Source: Acidimicrobiales bacterium (lineage in GTDB: Bacteria; Actinomycetota; Acidimicrobiia; Acidimicrobiales; Acidimicrobilacustridaceae). From it: a stretch of DNA of 14,405 nt. The stretch lies in contig JALQSZ010000014.1 of the NCBI GenBank assembly GCA_023264135.1, forward strand, positions 1 through 14,405, written 5' to 3'. The position numbers and the translations under genes were made by a program. The notes below the pieces were generated by a model. The model ran no database searches and had not been told where the DNA came from. It saw only the letters and a program-made list of their open reading frames with translations. Shown piece by piece: positions 1 through 8,746 of the stretch; the stretch's first letter is position 1, and every line of letters begins with the position of its first letter.

Positions 1-204
1 GGCCAGTGTCTGCAGGATGCCAAAAGGTCCTGCAGTATTCGGACCAACACGGTTCTGGAAATCGCCAACAACTTTTCGCTCGAACCAGATCATGAGCATC
101 GTTGCGACCAAAAGGAAGGCGAAGACGCCAACAACTTTCAGCAGAACGATGAGTACGACGGCGAGGTCGACGTGACCAGAGAGAAGCGGATCACCACCAA
201 ACAT
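1..204 (-). CDS. nuoH: NADH-quinone oxidoreductase subunit H (5' part, cut by window edge)
   Basis: This is the N-terminal 68 residues of the complex I membrane subunit NuoH, which with NuoB and NuoD forms the quinone-binding chamber and links the peripheral arm to the proton-pumping arm. My translation starts [17 protein letters not shown], passes through one hydrophobic helix (about residues 14-40), and then shows the diagnostic NuoH stretch [16 protein letters not shown] (about 41-56) followed by [12 protein letters not shown]. This is the family's highly conserved first cytoplasmic loop. The gene runs off the left edge, so about 300 or more residues are missing. The ATG at 204 is chosen because an excellent Shine-Dalgarno sequence lies six bases upstream. 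It follows nuoG after a 48-nt gap, which is the canonical nuoG-nuoH order. Confidence 0.95.
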   Translation of the reverse strand, partial: MFGGDPLLSGHVDLAVVLIVLLKVVGVFAFLLVATMLMIWFERKVVGDFQNRVGPNTAGPFGILQTLA

Positions 205-210
205 TTGCGC

Positions 211-218
211 CACCTCCT
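211..218 (-). promoter_or_regulatory. Strong ribosome binding site of nuoH
   Basis: Read on the minus strand this is AGGAGGTG, an eight-base match to the complement of the usual bacterial 16S rRNA 3' end, six bases before the nuoH ATG. It is the strongest site seen in the cluster and lies in one of its few larger gaps, so nuoH seems to have independent translation initiation instead of depending on coupling to nuoG. Confidence 0.75.
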
Positions 219-252
219 CCGAGCACGTTCATGAATGCAAAGTCGTTCGAGT

Positions 253-2931
253 TCATGGTGCAGTCTCGATCCTGACTTCAGCGACAAGTTCATCGACAGA
301 CACGAGGTCACTAACGCGACCGTCGGCCTGGTTCACGATCATTGCCGCGACGCCGCGGGGAACGCCGGCGTCGGATTGCACCGTGACATTGACCGACGCC
401 TTTGCGGTGCGAACAAGAGCACGTCCACCAGCAGCAACACCCAAGCGATCGAATTCCCATGGGTTCAGCGAAACGATGGATCCCGGTGCCAGCGGTGCAA
501 GCGCGGGAGCCGACTGAACGAGCGTGCCTTGGTCGTACAACTTTCGCGATGCAACAAGGCGGAAGCCATAGGAATCGACGGGCGGCGCAGCGATGGAGTC
601 GATCGGCGCGAACTGAACGAACGGCGGCATTGCGCCAGCAACATCGGAATCGTCGGCAATGAGTTCGATGGGTTCATCGGCGTCTTCAGCGACTTCGGAT
701 TCTTCGACAACAACATCAGCGGTGACATCGACCTCGGCGCCGTCTTCGGAGACGACAACGGTTTCGTCGACGATCACGATGTCGTCGTCTTCCTCGTCGA
801 TGATCACCACAACATCGAGCGGAAGAAGCACGCCATCGGTCGAACCTTCAGCGATCGCTTGATCAAGAGCGAGGTACGCAGGAGCGACCGCGGAGATTTC
901 TGCAAGCACATCGCCAAAGCTTTCGAAGCCAAGATCGGTTCCGAGGCGGTTTGAGAGTTCCGCCGCAAGCATCCAGTCGGCGCGAGCGGTTCCTGGCGGC
1001 GTGACACGTTGCGACAACGTGCTGACGCGTCCTTCGATATTGGTGGTCGTGCCCGCCTTTTCGGCGAAACCAGCGGCGGCGAGTACGACATCGGCGCGCT
1101 TGCTGGAAGCGTTCAGCGCAGTGTCCACCGAAAGCACGGTGCGTGCGCCGGTGAGACCACGCTCAGCGAGATCGGCATCGGGGAAATCAGCAAGCGGATC
1201 TGCACCCAGAAGAACAAGCACATCGATGCGACCATCGGCGGCAGCACGAAGGATTCCTTCGGTGTCGAGACCAATTGCCGATGGCATTGCCGGCCACACT
1301 TCGGAGTACCACTCGGCACCATCTTCAAGCGTGACGCGACCGGGAAGAAGTCCGGGGGCAAGTCCCATGTCGAGTGCACCACGAACATTCGAGCGACGAA
1401 GCGCTGAAAGGAAGGTGGTGTCGGGTCGGGCAGCGAGGATCGCCGAGGCGGCAGCAACAGTGACGTTCGCTGATTCGGCGATCGATGCACGACCAAGAAC
1501 AACGGTGATCGGACCACTTGCCGCAGCGAGTGCAGTCCGAGCAGCTTCGAGCTCGGCTGCAGCAACGCCCGCGATCTCGCGATCGATAGCGGCTGTGCCC
1601 ATAAGAGCGGCAACGACGTCGGCCGTTTCGCCCGGGCGAGGATGCACCGATGCTTTGGTGAGCGACGTAAGGCCACTCGACCGTGGCGACACTTCAACGA
1701 GCGTGACGCGATCTTCAACGGCAGCATGTCGAAGTCGGAGGAACAGAACCGGAAGTTCTTCCTTGACGTCGGGACCAAGCAACAGCACCGTGCCACCTGG
1801 TGCGCAGACTTCGTCGATCGTGGCGCCGGGAAGACCAAGCACTGCGTGCGCAGGGAGTCCGTCGCCAAGTTGTGCATCGACATTGTCGGTGGCAAGCACA
1901 CCCTTGAAGAGCTTCGACCAGGCGTAGGCGTCTTCGTTCGTAAGTCGTGAACCACCGATGACACCAATCGACTGCGCAGACGACGCGTTATCGAGGGCCT
2001 TTGCGAATCGATTGAGTGCGTCGGACCACTTTGCCGGCACAAGGCCGGATCCGTCGCGCACGAGCGGCTCGGAAAGACGCGCATCGGAGGTGACGGCCTG
2101 ACTGGAGAAGCGTCCCTTATCGCACAGCCAACCCCAGTTGACCGGATCGATATCGACACCAGCGAAACGCTGAACCTGATCGCGAGAGGAGTCGATCGAA
2201 ATGCGACAACCAACCGAACAGGTTTGGCAGGTGGATTCAGTGGTTTCGAGATCCCAAGGACGAGCCTTGAAACGGTAAGTCGATGCGGTAAGCGCGCCTA
2301 CCGGACAAATCTGAACGGTGTTGCCGCTGAAGTACGACGCAAATGGTTCATCGGGGAACGTATTGACTTCGGTGTTGTTTCCGCGATGAATGAAATGAAT
2401 CAGCGGATCACCAGCGACGTCTTTCGCGAATCGCGTACAACGGTCGCAAAGAATGCAGCGCTCGCGGTCGAGAAGCACAAGATCGCTGATCGGAATCGGC
2501 TTTTCCTTGTGGCGCTTTTCTTCAACAAAGCGACTCTCGCCCGGGCCGTAGGCCATGGTCTGATCCTGAAGCGGACATTCGCCGCCCTTGTCGCAGACGG
2601 GGCAATCGAGAGGATGGTTCGCGAGCAGGAATTCAAGAATGCCGTCTTGTGCCTTCTTGGTAACGGCCGATTCGGTGTCGGCCTTCATTCCCGGCGTGCA
2701 CTCGAGCATGCAGCTCGGCTGAAGCGCAGGACCACGACCGGTGTCGACCTCGACCAAGCACATGCGGCACATGCCGACCGGCTTCATGCGTTCGTGGTAG
2801 CAGAAGCGCGGAATGTAGGTGCCGGTGCGTTCAGCGGCATCGATGAGGAGTTCGCCCTTGTGGGCAATGACCTCAACGCCATTGATCTCGACGGCGACTC
2901 CGTCGATCGGGTTCACGTCGGACTCAGCCAT
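253..2931 (-). CDS. nuoG: NADH-quinone oxidoreductase subunit G
   Basis: Largest peripheral-arm subunit of complex I (892 aa), carrying the iron-sulfur chain between NuoF and NuoI/NuoB. Visible ligands: [2Fe-2S] N1b, C44, C55, C58, C74; His-Cys3 cluster N5, H106, C110, C113, C119; [4Fe-4S] N4, C159, C162, C165, C209; and the optional cluster N7, C235, C238, C242, C270 (CxxCxxxC then C after 27). A degenerate molybdopterin-oxidoreductase-like region follows from about residue 280, ending in a beta-rich molybdopterin-dinucleotide-like domain (about 786-892). Odd feature: residues 706-764 form a very acidic insertion just before that last domain. The ATG overlaps the nuoF stop by 8 nt, implying translational coupling. 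The C-terminal domain stays in frame after the insertion, so I see no frameshift. Confidence 0.96.
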   Translation of the reverse strand: MAESDVNPIDGVAVEINGVEVIAHKGELLIDAAERTGTYIPRFCYHERMKPVGMCRMCLVEVDTGRGPALQPSCMLECTPGMKADTESAVTKKAQDGILEFLLANHPLDCPVCDKGGECPLQDQTMAYGPGESRFVEEKRHKEKPIPISDLVLLDRERCILCDRCTRFAKDVAGDPLIHFIHRGNNTEVNTFPDEPFASYFSGNTVQICPVGALTASTYRFKARPWDLETTESTCQTCSVGCRISIDSSRDQVQRFAGVDIDPVNWGWLCDKGRFSSQAVTSDARLSEPLVRDGSGLVPAKWSDALNRFAKALDNASSAQSIGVIGGSRLTNEDAYAWSKLFKGVLATDNVDAQLGDGLPAHAVLGLPGATIDEVCAPGGTVLLLGPDVKEELPVLFLRLRHAAVEDRVTLVEVSPRSSGLTSLTKASVHPRPGETADVVAALMGTAAIDREIAGVAAAELEAARTALAAASGPITVVLGRASIAESANVTVAAASAILAARPDTTFLSALRRSNVRGALDMGLAPGLLPGRVTLEDGAEWYSEVWPAMPSAIGLDTEGILRAAADGRIDVLVLLGADPLADFPDADLAERGLTGARTVLSVDTALNASSKRADVVLAAAGFAEKAGTTTNIEGRVSTLSQRVTPPGTARADWMLAAELSNRLGTDLGFESFGDVLAEISAVAPAYLALDQAIAEGSTDGVLLPLDVVVIIDEEDDDIVIVDETVVVSEDGAEVDVTADVVVEESEVAEDADEPIELIADDSDVAGAMPPFVQFAPIDSIAAPPVDSYGFRLVASRKLYDQGTLVQSAPALAPLAPGSIVSLNPWEFDRLGVAAGGRALVRTAKASVNVTVQSDAGVPRGVAAMIVNQADGRVSDLVSVDELVAEVRIETAP
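640..816 (-). other. Acidic low-complexity insertion within NuoG
   Basis: This codes for NuoG residues 706-764. I count 24 Asp/Glu and no Lys or Arg in 59 residues, mixed with many Val and Ile (for example IIDEEDDDIVIVDE near the start). The DNA is rich in short GTC/GAC/GAT-type repeats. It separates the catalytically silent molybdopterin-like core from the C-terminal domain. NuoG proteins known to me vary in this region, but such an acidic linker is not part of the E. coli or Thermus core. Confidence 0.8.
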
Positions 2932-4267
2932 GCGAAGACGCCTTCGTGATGTTCACGGGAACCGAGTGACGAGCCTCTTCGGCCTGCGCGATTCGCGCTT
3001 CGAACTCGGGACGGAAACGCTGCAATGCCGACGCAATTGGCGACACTGCCGACGGACCGAGCGGACAAATGGTGGTCTGCTTCGGCGGCCATGCGATTCC
3101 GGGAGAAATGTTGTCGGAAACATCCATCAGCAGATCAAGATCGCTGGGACGGCCGTAGCCGTCTTGGATTCGCTGCAGGATCTTTTCGAGCCAGGTCGTA
3201 CCTTCGCGACACGGTGCGCACTTGCCGCAAGATTCGCGAGCAAAGAAGCGAACAACGCGAAGACAGGCTTTGACTGCGTCGGTGGTTTCGTCCATGACGA
3301 CAACTGCACCGGAACCGAGCATGGAGCCGGCACGATCGACCGTCACCTTTTCAAGCGGAAGATCGAGGTGCTCTTCAAAGAACCACGGTGCCGACGCGCC
3401 GCCAGGGATATACGCCTTCAGTGCGCGGTCATCGAGAATGCCGCCGGCGTACTGCGGGGCGTAAATGAGATCGCGGAATGTGGTGACGCCGTATTCAACT
3501 TCGAACACGCCGGGGTTCTTGACGTGGCCTGAAACCGCGAACATGCGAGTGCCACGAGAAGTTTCGGCACCGAGCGCAGCAAATGCTTCGCCACCGTTGT
3601 TCACGATCCAAGGAAGGTTCGAAAGTGTTTCGACGTTGTTGACGATCGTGGGCTGCATGTAGAGACCCTTGGCCGCCGGGAAATACGGAGGCTTGAGTCG
3701 AGGCATGCCACGGTTGCCTTCAAGACTTTCGATGAGTGCAGTTTCTTCACCCACGATGTAGGCGCCGGCACCCCACGTGAGAACAACATCGACCGAGAAA
3801 TCGGAACCGAGAATGTTCTTGCCGACATACCCGGCGGCATACGCGTCGTTGAGCGCTGCAGCAATCCGTTCTTGTGCATGCGCCATTTCGCCACGCACGT
3901 AGAGGAATGCTTGACCGCATCCAATTGCGTAACAGGCAAGCAGCACGCCTTCGATGAGCTGATGAGGATCGCGCTCCATAAGGAGGCGGTCTTTGTAGGT
4001 GCCCGGCTCTGACTCGTCGCCGTTCACAACGAGATAGCGCGGCCACACGTTTTCGGGAGCAAGGCCCCACTTCACGCCAGCGGGGAAACCTGCACCGCCG
4101 CGACCGAGCAAGGTTGCGGTCTTGACTTCGTCAGCAACGGCGGCCGGCCCCATTGCAAGAGCCTTGCGAAGAGCTTGGTACCCACCGGTGGCTTCGTATC
4201 CGGCGAGCGTGTAGCTGTCGGCATTGTCGAAACGCGACGTAATGATGCGAGGGGCATCAGTGATCAT
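2924..4267 (-). CDS. nuoF: NADH-quinone oxidoreductase subunit F (NADH/FMN-binding)
   Basis: Subunit that oxidises NADH through FMN at the tip of the complex I peripheral arm (447 aa, normal length). Seen in order: glycine-rich GRGGAGFPAG at residues 55-64, NGDESEPGT at 82-90, the nucleotide-binding stretch GAGAYIVGEETALIES at 166-181, and the N3 [4Fe-4S] ligands C347, C350, C353 (ESCGKCAPCREG) with C401 (ICPLG). The ATG at 4267 overlaps the nuoE stop as ATGA, and the stop lies inside the first codons of nuoG, so E, F and G are tightly coupled. Its presence with NuoE and NuoG shows this is an NADH-oxidising complex I and not the 11-subunit ferredoxin- or F420-linked form. Confidence 0.97.
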   Translation of the reverse strand: MITDAPRIITSRFDNADSYTLAGYEATGGYQALRKALAMGPAAVADEVKTATLLGRGGAGFPAGVKWGLAPENVWPRYLVVNGDESEPGTYKDRLLMERDPHQLIEGVLLACYAIGCGQAFLYVRGEMAHAQERIAAALNDAYAAGYVGKNILGSDFSVDVVLTWGAGAYIVGEETALIESLEGNRGMPRLKPPYFPAAKGLYMQPTIVNNVETLSNLPWIVNNGGEAFAALGAETSRGTRMFAVSGHVKNPGVFEVEYGVTTFRDLIYAPQYAGGILDDRALKAYIPGGASAPWFFEEHLDLPLEKVTVDRAGSMLGSGAVVVMDETTDAVKACLRVVRFFARESCGKCAPCREGTTWLEKILQRIQDGYGRPSDLDLLMDVSDNISPGIAWPPKQTTICPLGPSAVSPIASALQRFRPEFEARIAQAEEARHSVPVNITKASSHG

Positions 4268-4878
4268 CGTTCACCCTCCCCCGCTGCTGGAATCCAGACC
4301 GGTGCGGCCTTGTCTTCAGGAGTCACGACACCGGCACGACGTTCATCGGGAATGTGCTGACGAACTTCAGCAAGCACACCATGAGAAGGGATGTCGGTGC
4401 GACGGCCAGCGCGAAGGTCGTTCACGAGTTGGTCGAAACCTTCGTTCGAGATGCGGTGTTCGTAGCGGTAGTTCACCTGCAGGCAAGGAGCCTCGGTGCA
4501 GGCTGCGATGCATTCAACATCTTCAAGCGTGAAAAGACCATCGGCGGTGGTTTGTCCGGGACGAATACCCAGCGTCTTTTCTGCATGCTCAAGAAGTTCT
4601 TCGCCACCGCGCAATTGGCAAGAAATGTTCGTGCAGATGTTCACCATGTAGCGGCCGACTGGCTCCATCTTGAACATTTCGTAGAACGAAGCGGTGCCGA
4701 GCACCTCGGCGGAAGAAACGCCGACAAGTTCACCGATATGCGCCATCGCGTCGTCGGTGAGATGTCCGTCTTGTTCTTGCGCAAGATGCAACAACGGAAT
4801 GAGCGCGGACTTCGGACGCGGATAGCGACCGATGATTTCGCGAGCGAGTTCAACGTTGTCGTTCGTAAGGCGTGCCAT
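4264..4878 (-). CDS. nuoE: NADH-quinone oxidoreductase subunit E ([2Fe-2S] N1a)
   Basis: Thioredoxin-fold [2Fe-2S] subunit that pairs with NuoF (204 aa). The ligand pattern is C82-x4-C87 (CTNISC) and C123-x3-C127 (CIAAC), the NuoE signature. The N-terminal helical region (ARLTNDNVELAREIIGRYP onward) is typical. The open frame extends upstream to 5232, but the ATG at 4878 is chosen because the family match begins there and because it shares one base with the nuoD stop (TAATG). The tail after about residue 160 is longer than in minimal NuoE proteins (Pro/Arg/Glu-rich, ending AAGEGER) and is probably flexible. Confidence 0.95.
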   Translation of the reverse strand: MARLTNDNVELAREIIGRYPRPKSALIPLLHLAQEQDGHLTDDAMAHIGELVGVSSAEVLGTASFYEMFKMEPVGRYMVNICTNISCQLRGGEELLEHAEKTLGIRPGQTTADGLFTLEDVECIAACTEAPCLQVNYRYEHRISNEGFDQLVNDLRAGRRTDIPSHGVLAEVRQHIPDERRAGVVTPEDKAAPVWIPAAGEGER

Positions 4879-6212
4879 TAGCGATCGACCTCCCCGAGAA
4901 TGGGATCGACGCTCGAAATGATCGCGACAGCGTCGGCAACGAGACTTCCGTGCATCAGATGCGGAAGGCTTTGAAGATTCACGAAACTTGGGGCACGAAC
5001 GTGCATGCGATACGGCTTCGAGGAACCGTCGCTCACGATGTAGCAGCCAAGTTCGCCGCGAGGAGATTCGATCGAGACGTAGGCCTCGCCCTCGGGAACT
5101 TTGAAACCCTCGGTGAAGATCTTGAAATGGTGGATGAGCGCTTCCATGGACTCGTCGATACGCGCACGCGGCGGCGGAGTCACTTTCTTGTCCTGGATGC
5201 GATAGTCGCCCTTTGGCATCTTTTCGAGACACTGGCGAACGATCTTCATCGACTCATGAATTTCAGCGAGTCGGATCGCGTACCGATCGAAGCAGTCGCC
5301 GTAGGAACCAACAACAACGTCGAAATCGACCTGATCGAACGCGAGGTACGGCATGTCGCGACGAAGGTCCCAGTCGTAACCGGTTGACCGAAGGATCGGA
5401 CCGGTGACGCCGAGGGCAAGGCACTCTTCGGCGCTAATTACGCCAACGCCCTGCAAACGCTCACGCCAAATCGGCTGCTGATTGAGAAGCGTGTCGTATT
5501 CAGCAAGGCGACCAGGAAGCATGTCGAGAAGACGCAGGACTCCGTCGCGCCATCCGTCGGGAAGATCGGCAGCAACACCACCGGGACGGATGTAGTTGTG
5601 GTTCATGCGCAGGCCGGTGACTTCCTGAAGGAAACGCAGTGCTTCTTCGCGTTCACGCCAGCCGTAAAGCATCATCGAGACCGCACCAAGGTCCATGCCG
5701 TTGGTGGCCATGAACAGAAGGTGCGAAGAAATGCGGTTCATCTCGGTCATCAGCATGCGGATCCAGATCGCACGCTCTGGAACTTCGATGTCGAGCAACT
5801 TCTCGACGGTAAGAGAGAACGCCAATTCCGTGAACAACGGTGCGGCGTAATCCATGCGGGTCACGTTTGTGGGACCTTGCATGTAGGTGAGTTCTTCGCC
5901 CGTGCGCTCCATGCCGGTATGGAGGTAACCGATGATCGGCTTGCAGCGAAGAACAGTTTCGCCTTGAAGTTCAAGCATGAGACGCAACACGCCGTGAGTC
6001 GACGGATGCTGCGGACCCATGTTGATGATCATGGTTTCGTCGTCGGGAACCTGTTCGCGTTCCGCGACTAACGCGTCGGATTCAGACACGCGAAGTACCG
6101 CACCGAGTTCGCGAAGGCGTTCGGCCGCAGCGACGACGTCGGCGGAGGTGAGCTCTTGGCCACCTTCGGAGGTCTGATTCACGTTTGCGGGAAGTTCGTG
6201 CGTAGCGGTCAT
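4878..6212 (-). CDS. nuoD: NADH-quinone oxidoreductase subunit D
   Basis: The 49-kDa-type subunit that forms the quinone headgroup site with NuoB; related to the large subunit of [NiFe] hydrogenases. The protein is 444 aa with conserved MGPQHPSTHGVLRL at 65-78, GYLHTGMERTGEE at 95-107, NYIRPGGVAADLPDGW near 206-221, and the C-terminal signature SSVDPILGEVDR at 433-444. The Cys ligands of hydrogenases are absent, as expected. The frame is open upstream to 6353, but that part overlaps nuoC; the ATG at 6212 (MTATHELPAN) lies 4 nt after the nuoC stop. About 50 residues of variable, acidic sequence precede the conserved core. nuoC and nuoD are separate, not fused as in E. coli. Confidence 0.96.
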   Translation of the reverse strand: MTATHELPANVNQTSEGGQELTSADVVAAAERLRELGAVLRVSESDALVAEREQVPDDETMIINMGPQHPSTHGVLRLMLELQGETVLRCKPIIGYLHTGMERTGEELTYMQGPTNVTRMDYAAPLFTELAFSLTVEKLLDIEVPERAIWIRMLMTEMNRISSHLLFMATNGMDLGAVSMMLYGWREREEALRFLQEVTGLRMNHNYIRPGGVAADLPDGWRDGVLRLLDMLPGRLAEYDTLLNQQPIWRERLQGVGVISAEECLALGVTGPILRSTGYDWDLRRDMPYLAFDQVDFDVVVGSYGDCFDRYAIRLAEIHESMKIVRQCLEKMPKGDYRIQDKKVTPPPRARIDESMEALIHHFKIFTEGFKVPEGEAYVSIESPRGELGCYIVSDGSSKPYRMHVRAPSFVNLQSLPHLMHGSLVADAVAIISSVDPILGEVDR

Positions 6213-6216
6213 GAGA

Positions 6217-6747
6217 TCAACGATTCGCAGGAGCACCCTTGAACTGCACCGGGATACGACCGACGTCGTAGTCCTTGCGCAGTGGGTGACCGATCCAGTC
6301 CTCGGGCATGAGGATGCGGGTGAGATCAGGGTGACCATCGAACGAAATACCAAACATGTCGAAGGTCTCGCGTTCCATCGCTTCGGTACCCGGATACAGC
6401 GTGAATGCTGATGCGAGCACCGGATCCGATTCGGGAATCTGAATGCGTAACCGAAGACGAGCGCGTTCGCGATGGTTAATGAGGTTTACGACAACTTCGA
6501 AACGTTCCGCCTCGATCGAAGCTGGAAGTTCGCGCGAATCGTTCGTGAGGTAATCGACACCACAGAGGTCGATCACCGAGTGGTAACCCGCTGCATGCAA
6601 CGTTGCGAGCAACGCTGCGTAGTTTTCACGCGTCGGGTGCAACACGAGTTGTTCGTGTGAACGAGTGAGCAACGTGTTGAAAAGTGTCTCGGGTGCGATC
6701 TCGGCTGGGGTGTCAGCCTCGCCGCTTTGGGCGTCGACGTCAGTCAT
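6217..6747 (-). CDS. nuoC: NADH-quinone oxidoreductase subunit C
   Basis: The 30-kDa-type scaffold subunit of the complex I peripheral arm (176 aa). The family signature is clear: ERETFDMFGISFDGHPDLTR at 126-145 followed by ILMPEDWIGHPLRKDY (145-160). No cofactor is expected. The first approximately 20 residues are acidic and poorly conserved. The ATG lies 2 nt after the nuoB stop. The protein ends shortly after the signature, so it is the single-domain form and not a NuoCD fusion. Confidence 0.95.
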   Translation of the reverse strand: MTDVDAQSGEADTPAEIAPETLFNTLLTRSHEQLVLHPTRENYAALLATLHAAGYHSVIDLCGVDYLTNDSRELPASIEAERFEVVVNLINHRERARLRLRIQIPESDPVLASAFTLYPGTEAMERETFDMFGISFDGHPDLTRILMPEDWIGHPLRKDYDVGRIPVQFKGAPANR

Positions 6748-6749
6748 GT

Positions 6750-7337
6750 TCAGCCCTGACCCAGTGAGACAGGCACGGGACCAGAGGGACCCATCTGTTC
6801 AATAACGAGTCCGGCGCCTTCGCCCTTGCGACGCGTGAGTTCGCCAGTCTTGATCTTGTCGTGAAGAGTGAGGATCGCGTGCATCAGGGTTTCTGGTGAT
6901 GGAGGGCAGCCCGGCGCGTAGACATCGACAGGAACGATCTGATCGACGCCCTGCACGATGGCGTAGTTGTTGAACATGCCACCGGAAGAAGCGCAAACGC
7001 CCATCGAGATGACCCACTTGGGTTCCATCATCTGGTCGTAAATCTGGCGAAGGACCGGTGCCATCTTCTGCGAAACGCGACCAGCAACGATCATGAGATC
7101 GGCCTGACGCGGAGAAGCGCGGAAGGTTTCCATGCCGTAACGCGAGAGGTCGTAATGCGGTCCACCCGCCGCCATCATTTCGATGGCGCAGCATGCGAGG
7201 CCAAACGTGGCCGGCATCACGCTGTGGCGTCGGGCCCACTTCACCAACTCTTCGAGTGTGCCGGTGAGGAAGTTATGGCTGAGTCCTTCAAGGCCGGACT
7301 CGAGGAGTCCGCCTGTTGGCCTGGTCTCGCTCGACAC
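6750..7337 (-). CDS. nuoB: NADH-quinone oxidoreductase subunit B ([4Fe-4S] N2)
   Basis: Carries the terminal cluster N2 that reduces quinone (195 aa). The ligands are the tandem cysteines C49-C50 ([10 protein letters not shown]), C115 ([13 protein letters not shown]) and C144 ([10 protein letters not shown]), all in place. The start codon is GTG at 7337, directly abutting the nuoA stop (TAAGTG); the first internal ATG is at residue 41, too close to the cluster motif to be the start. The C-terminus (about 163-195) extends beyond the family core and is Gly/Pro-rich. Confidence 0.96.
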   Translation of the reverse strand: MSSETRPTGGLLESGLEGLSHNFLTGTLEELVKWARRHSVMPATFGLACCAIEMMAAGGPHYDLSRYGMETFRASPRQADLMIVAGRVSQKMAPVLRQIYDQMMEPKWVISMGVCASSGGMFNNYAIVQGVDQIVPVDVYAPGCPPSPETLMHAILTLHDKIKTGELTRRKGEGAGLVIEQMGPSGPVPVSLGQG

Positions 7338-7796
7338 TTATGCCGCCTCTTCGGTGGAACGGCCTTCGAGGCCGACGCGACGAATGGTCGATGTCGCAGT
7401 ACGAGCGGGCGACACGATGTCGGAACGACGAAGGCGCTTGACCGGACCCCAGTCGAGCGCGCCGTTGCCGATGAGATACACGAACGACTCAAACACGGCT
7501 GCGGTGAAGATGAGGATCGCGGCAATGCCGTAACCGCCGAGTGAACGGAAAACAATCGCAAACGGAAACAAGAAGATGATTTCGATGTCGAACACGATGA
7601 AGATCATCGCGACAAGGAAGAACTTCACGGGAAAGCGTTCCGGCGGTGCCTGATCAGGAACGATGCCGCATTCGTAGGGCGACGACTTTGCTTCTGACGG
7701 ACGACGGGGCGCAAGAAGTTGCGACACGACGCGGCTCACTGCGGCGAAAATGATCGCCAACACAAGCATTGCGAAGATCGGCAGGTACTGCCCCAC
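7338..7796 (-). CDS. nuoA: NADH-quinone oxidoreductase subunit A
   Basis: Small membrane subunit at the interface between the peripheral and membrane arms of complex I (152 aa). It has three predicted helices (about 4-26, 58-80, 88-110) and the conserved loop SSPYECGIVP at 38-47, followed by FPVKFFLVAMIFIVFDIEII at 55-74 with the family's acidic residues in the second helix. The start is GTG at 7796, 5 nt after the upstream stop and preceded by a GGAG-type site inside the end of the previous gene; an internal ATG at residue 10 would cut into helix 1. The tail after residue 115 is long for NuoA and basic (RRSDIVSPARTATSTIRR). Confidence 0.95.
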   Translation of the reverse strand: MGQYLPIFAMLVLAIIFAAVSRVVSQLLAPRRPSEAKSSPYECGIVPDQAPPERFPVKFFLVAMIFIVFDIEIIFLFPFAIVFRSLGGYGIAAILIFTAAVFESFVYLIGNGALDWGPVKRLRRSDIVSPARTATSTIRRVGLEGRSTEEAA

Positions 7797-7801
7797 GTTG
7801 G

Positions 7802-8746
7802 TCAGCTCTCCTTCGATGCCGCTTCGGCCATCGCCTTGTTCTTCATGAGCGTCTTGTCACGGTTGTGCAATGCCCATGCAGACAAGATGAAGAGCGACAT
7901 GCAGATCACGAAGTAGAGGAACGGAATCACGCGCTCGTTACCGATGTCGCGAACAAGCACGACAGAGATGACGGGCTTGGTGGGATCCGCTTTGGGGATC
8001 GGCGGGGCCTGACCCGGAATGGTTTCCTGCGGAATCACTTGCTGCACCTGCACCACGCTGTAGTGCTTCGGGTTCTTGATCTGGAACGCAGAGGTGATGC
8101 GATGCCACACACGGCAGAAGGTGCCGCCGTCGGGGCAGTCGTCCTTCAGTGTCGGCTTGCCGCCGAACTCCCACGTATTGAGTTTCTTGTAATCGGCCGT
8201 GGTCTTGAACAGGCCCGAGGCAACAAGTTCAACATCGGCAGCAGCTTGTGCTTCACCCGCGTTCGCGGCCGACACCAGCTTCCAGCCGTTCAGAGACTCC
8301 GCGTTGAGATACTGCTGCACGATCGCCGGGTTGTTGGTCTGAAGATCCGACAGTGTGAAACCGTTCGGGAAGTCCTTCGCGAGATCGGGGTTGTCGGCGA
8401 GGATGCGATCGGCTTTGGGCAACGACGCAGGATCGACGAGTTGCGACAGCGCTTCGGTCTTGGCTTGATCGCCACCACCGTTGACGTAGATCTCGACCGG
8501 TTTCCAACTCGGAAGATTGCCGCGAGGACCAATGGCCGGCGGCGTGAGCCACCACATAAACGTGAGAATGGCCAGCCAACCGAACAAACCGGTCAGCGCG
8601 ACAAGGAAACCAAGTCGTGAACCAAGGTTGGTACCGAGAAGCAGGTACACCGAACCCATAAGCACGGTGACACCAGTGAGCACCACGAGGATGCCGCGGA
8701 TACCTGGATCAAACGAGATACCGGCGATGATCTGAAGGGTATGCAT
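7802..8746 (-). CDS. Membrane protein of unknown function between the bc and nuo genes
   Basis: I do not recognise this 314-residue protein. It has two N-terminal helices (about 16-37 and 44-67), a large polar region (68-270) that topology places outside the membrane, and a third helix (about 272-292) followed by a basic cytoplasmic tail (HNRDKTLMKNKAMAEAASKES). The outer domain has only two cysteines, C204 and C211 (CPDGGTFC), which could form a disulfide; no CxxCH or iron-sulfur motif is present. Its start overlaps the stop of the dihaem cytochrome c gene (TGATG) and nuoA follows after 5 nt, so it is co-translated with the bc complex. A structural or assembly subunit of the bc complex, or a factor bridging it to complex I, is inference from position only. 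Confidence 0.85.
   Translation of the reverse strand: MHTLQIIAGISFDPGIRGILVVLTGVTVLMGSVYLLLGTNLGSRLGFLVALTGLFGWLAILTFMWWLTPPAIGPRGNLPSWKPVEIYVNGGGDQAKTEALSQLVDPASLPKADRILADNPDLAKDFPNGFTLSDLQTNNPAIVQQYLNAESLNGWKLVSAANAGEAQAAADVELVASGLFKTTADYKKLNTWEFGGKPTLKDDCPDGGTFCRVWHRITSAFQIKNPKHYSVVQVQQVIPQETIPGQAPPIPKADPTKPVISVVLVRDIGNERVIPFLYFVICMSLFILSAWALHNRDKTLMKNKAMAEAASKES

Noticed and set aside
235..954. Long plus-strand frame (239 codons) antisense to the end of nuoG
   Set aside because: It lies wholly over the nuoG coding frame; the Asp/Gly/Arg/Cys-rich translation mirrors the acidic low-complexity codons and shows no family motif.
1001..1927. Plus-strand frame of 308 codons over nuoG
   Set aside because: Ser/Ala/Arg-rich shadow of high-GC codons opposite a well-supported gene; no ribosome binding site or recognisable domain.
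253..2931. Frameshift in nuoG at the acidic segment
   Set aside because: The expected C-terminal domain continues in the same frame after the segment up to a normal stop, so an in-frame insertion is the simpler reading.
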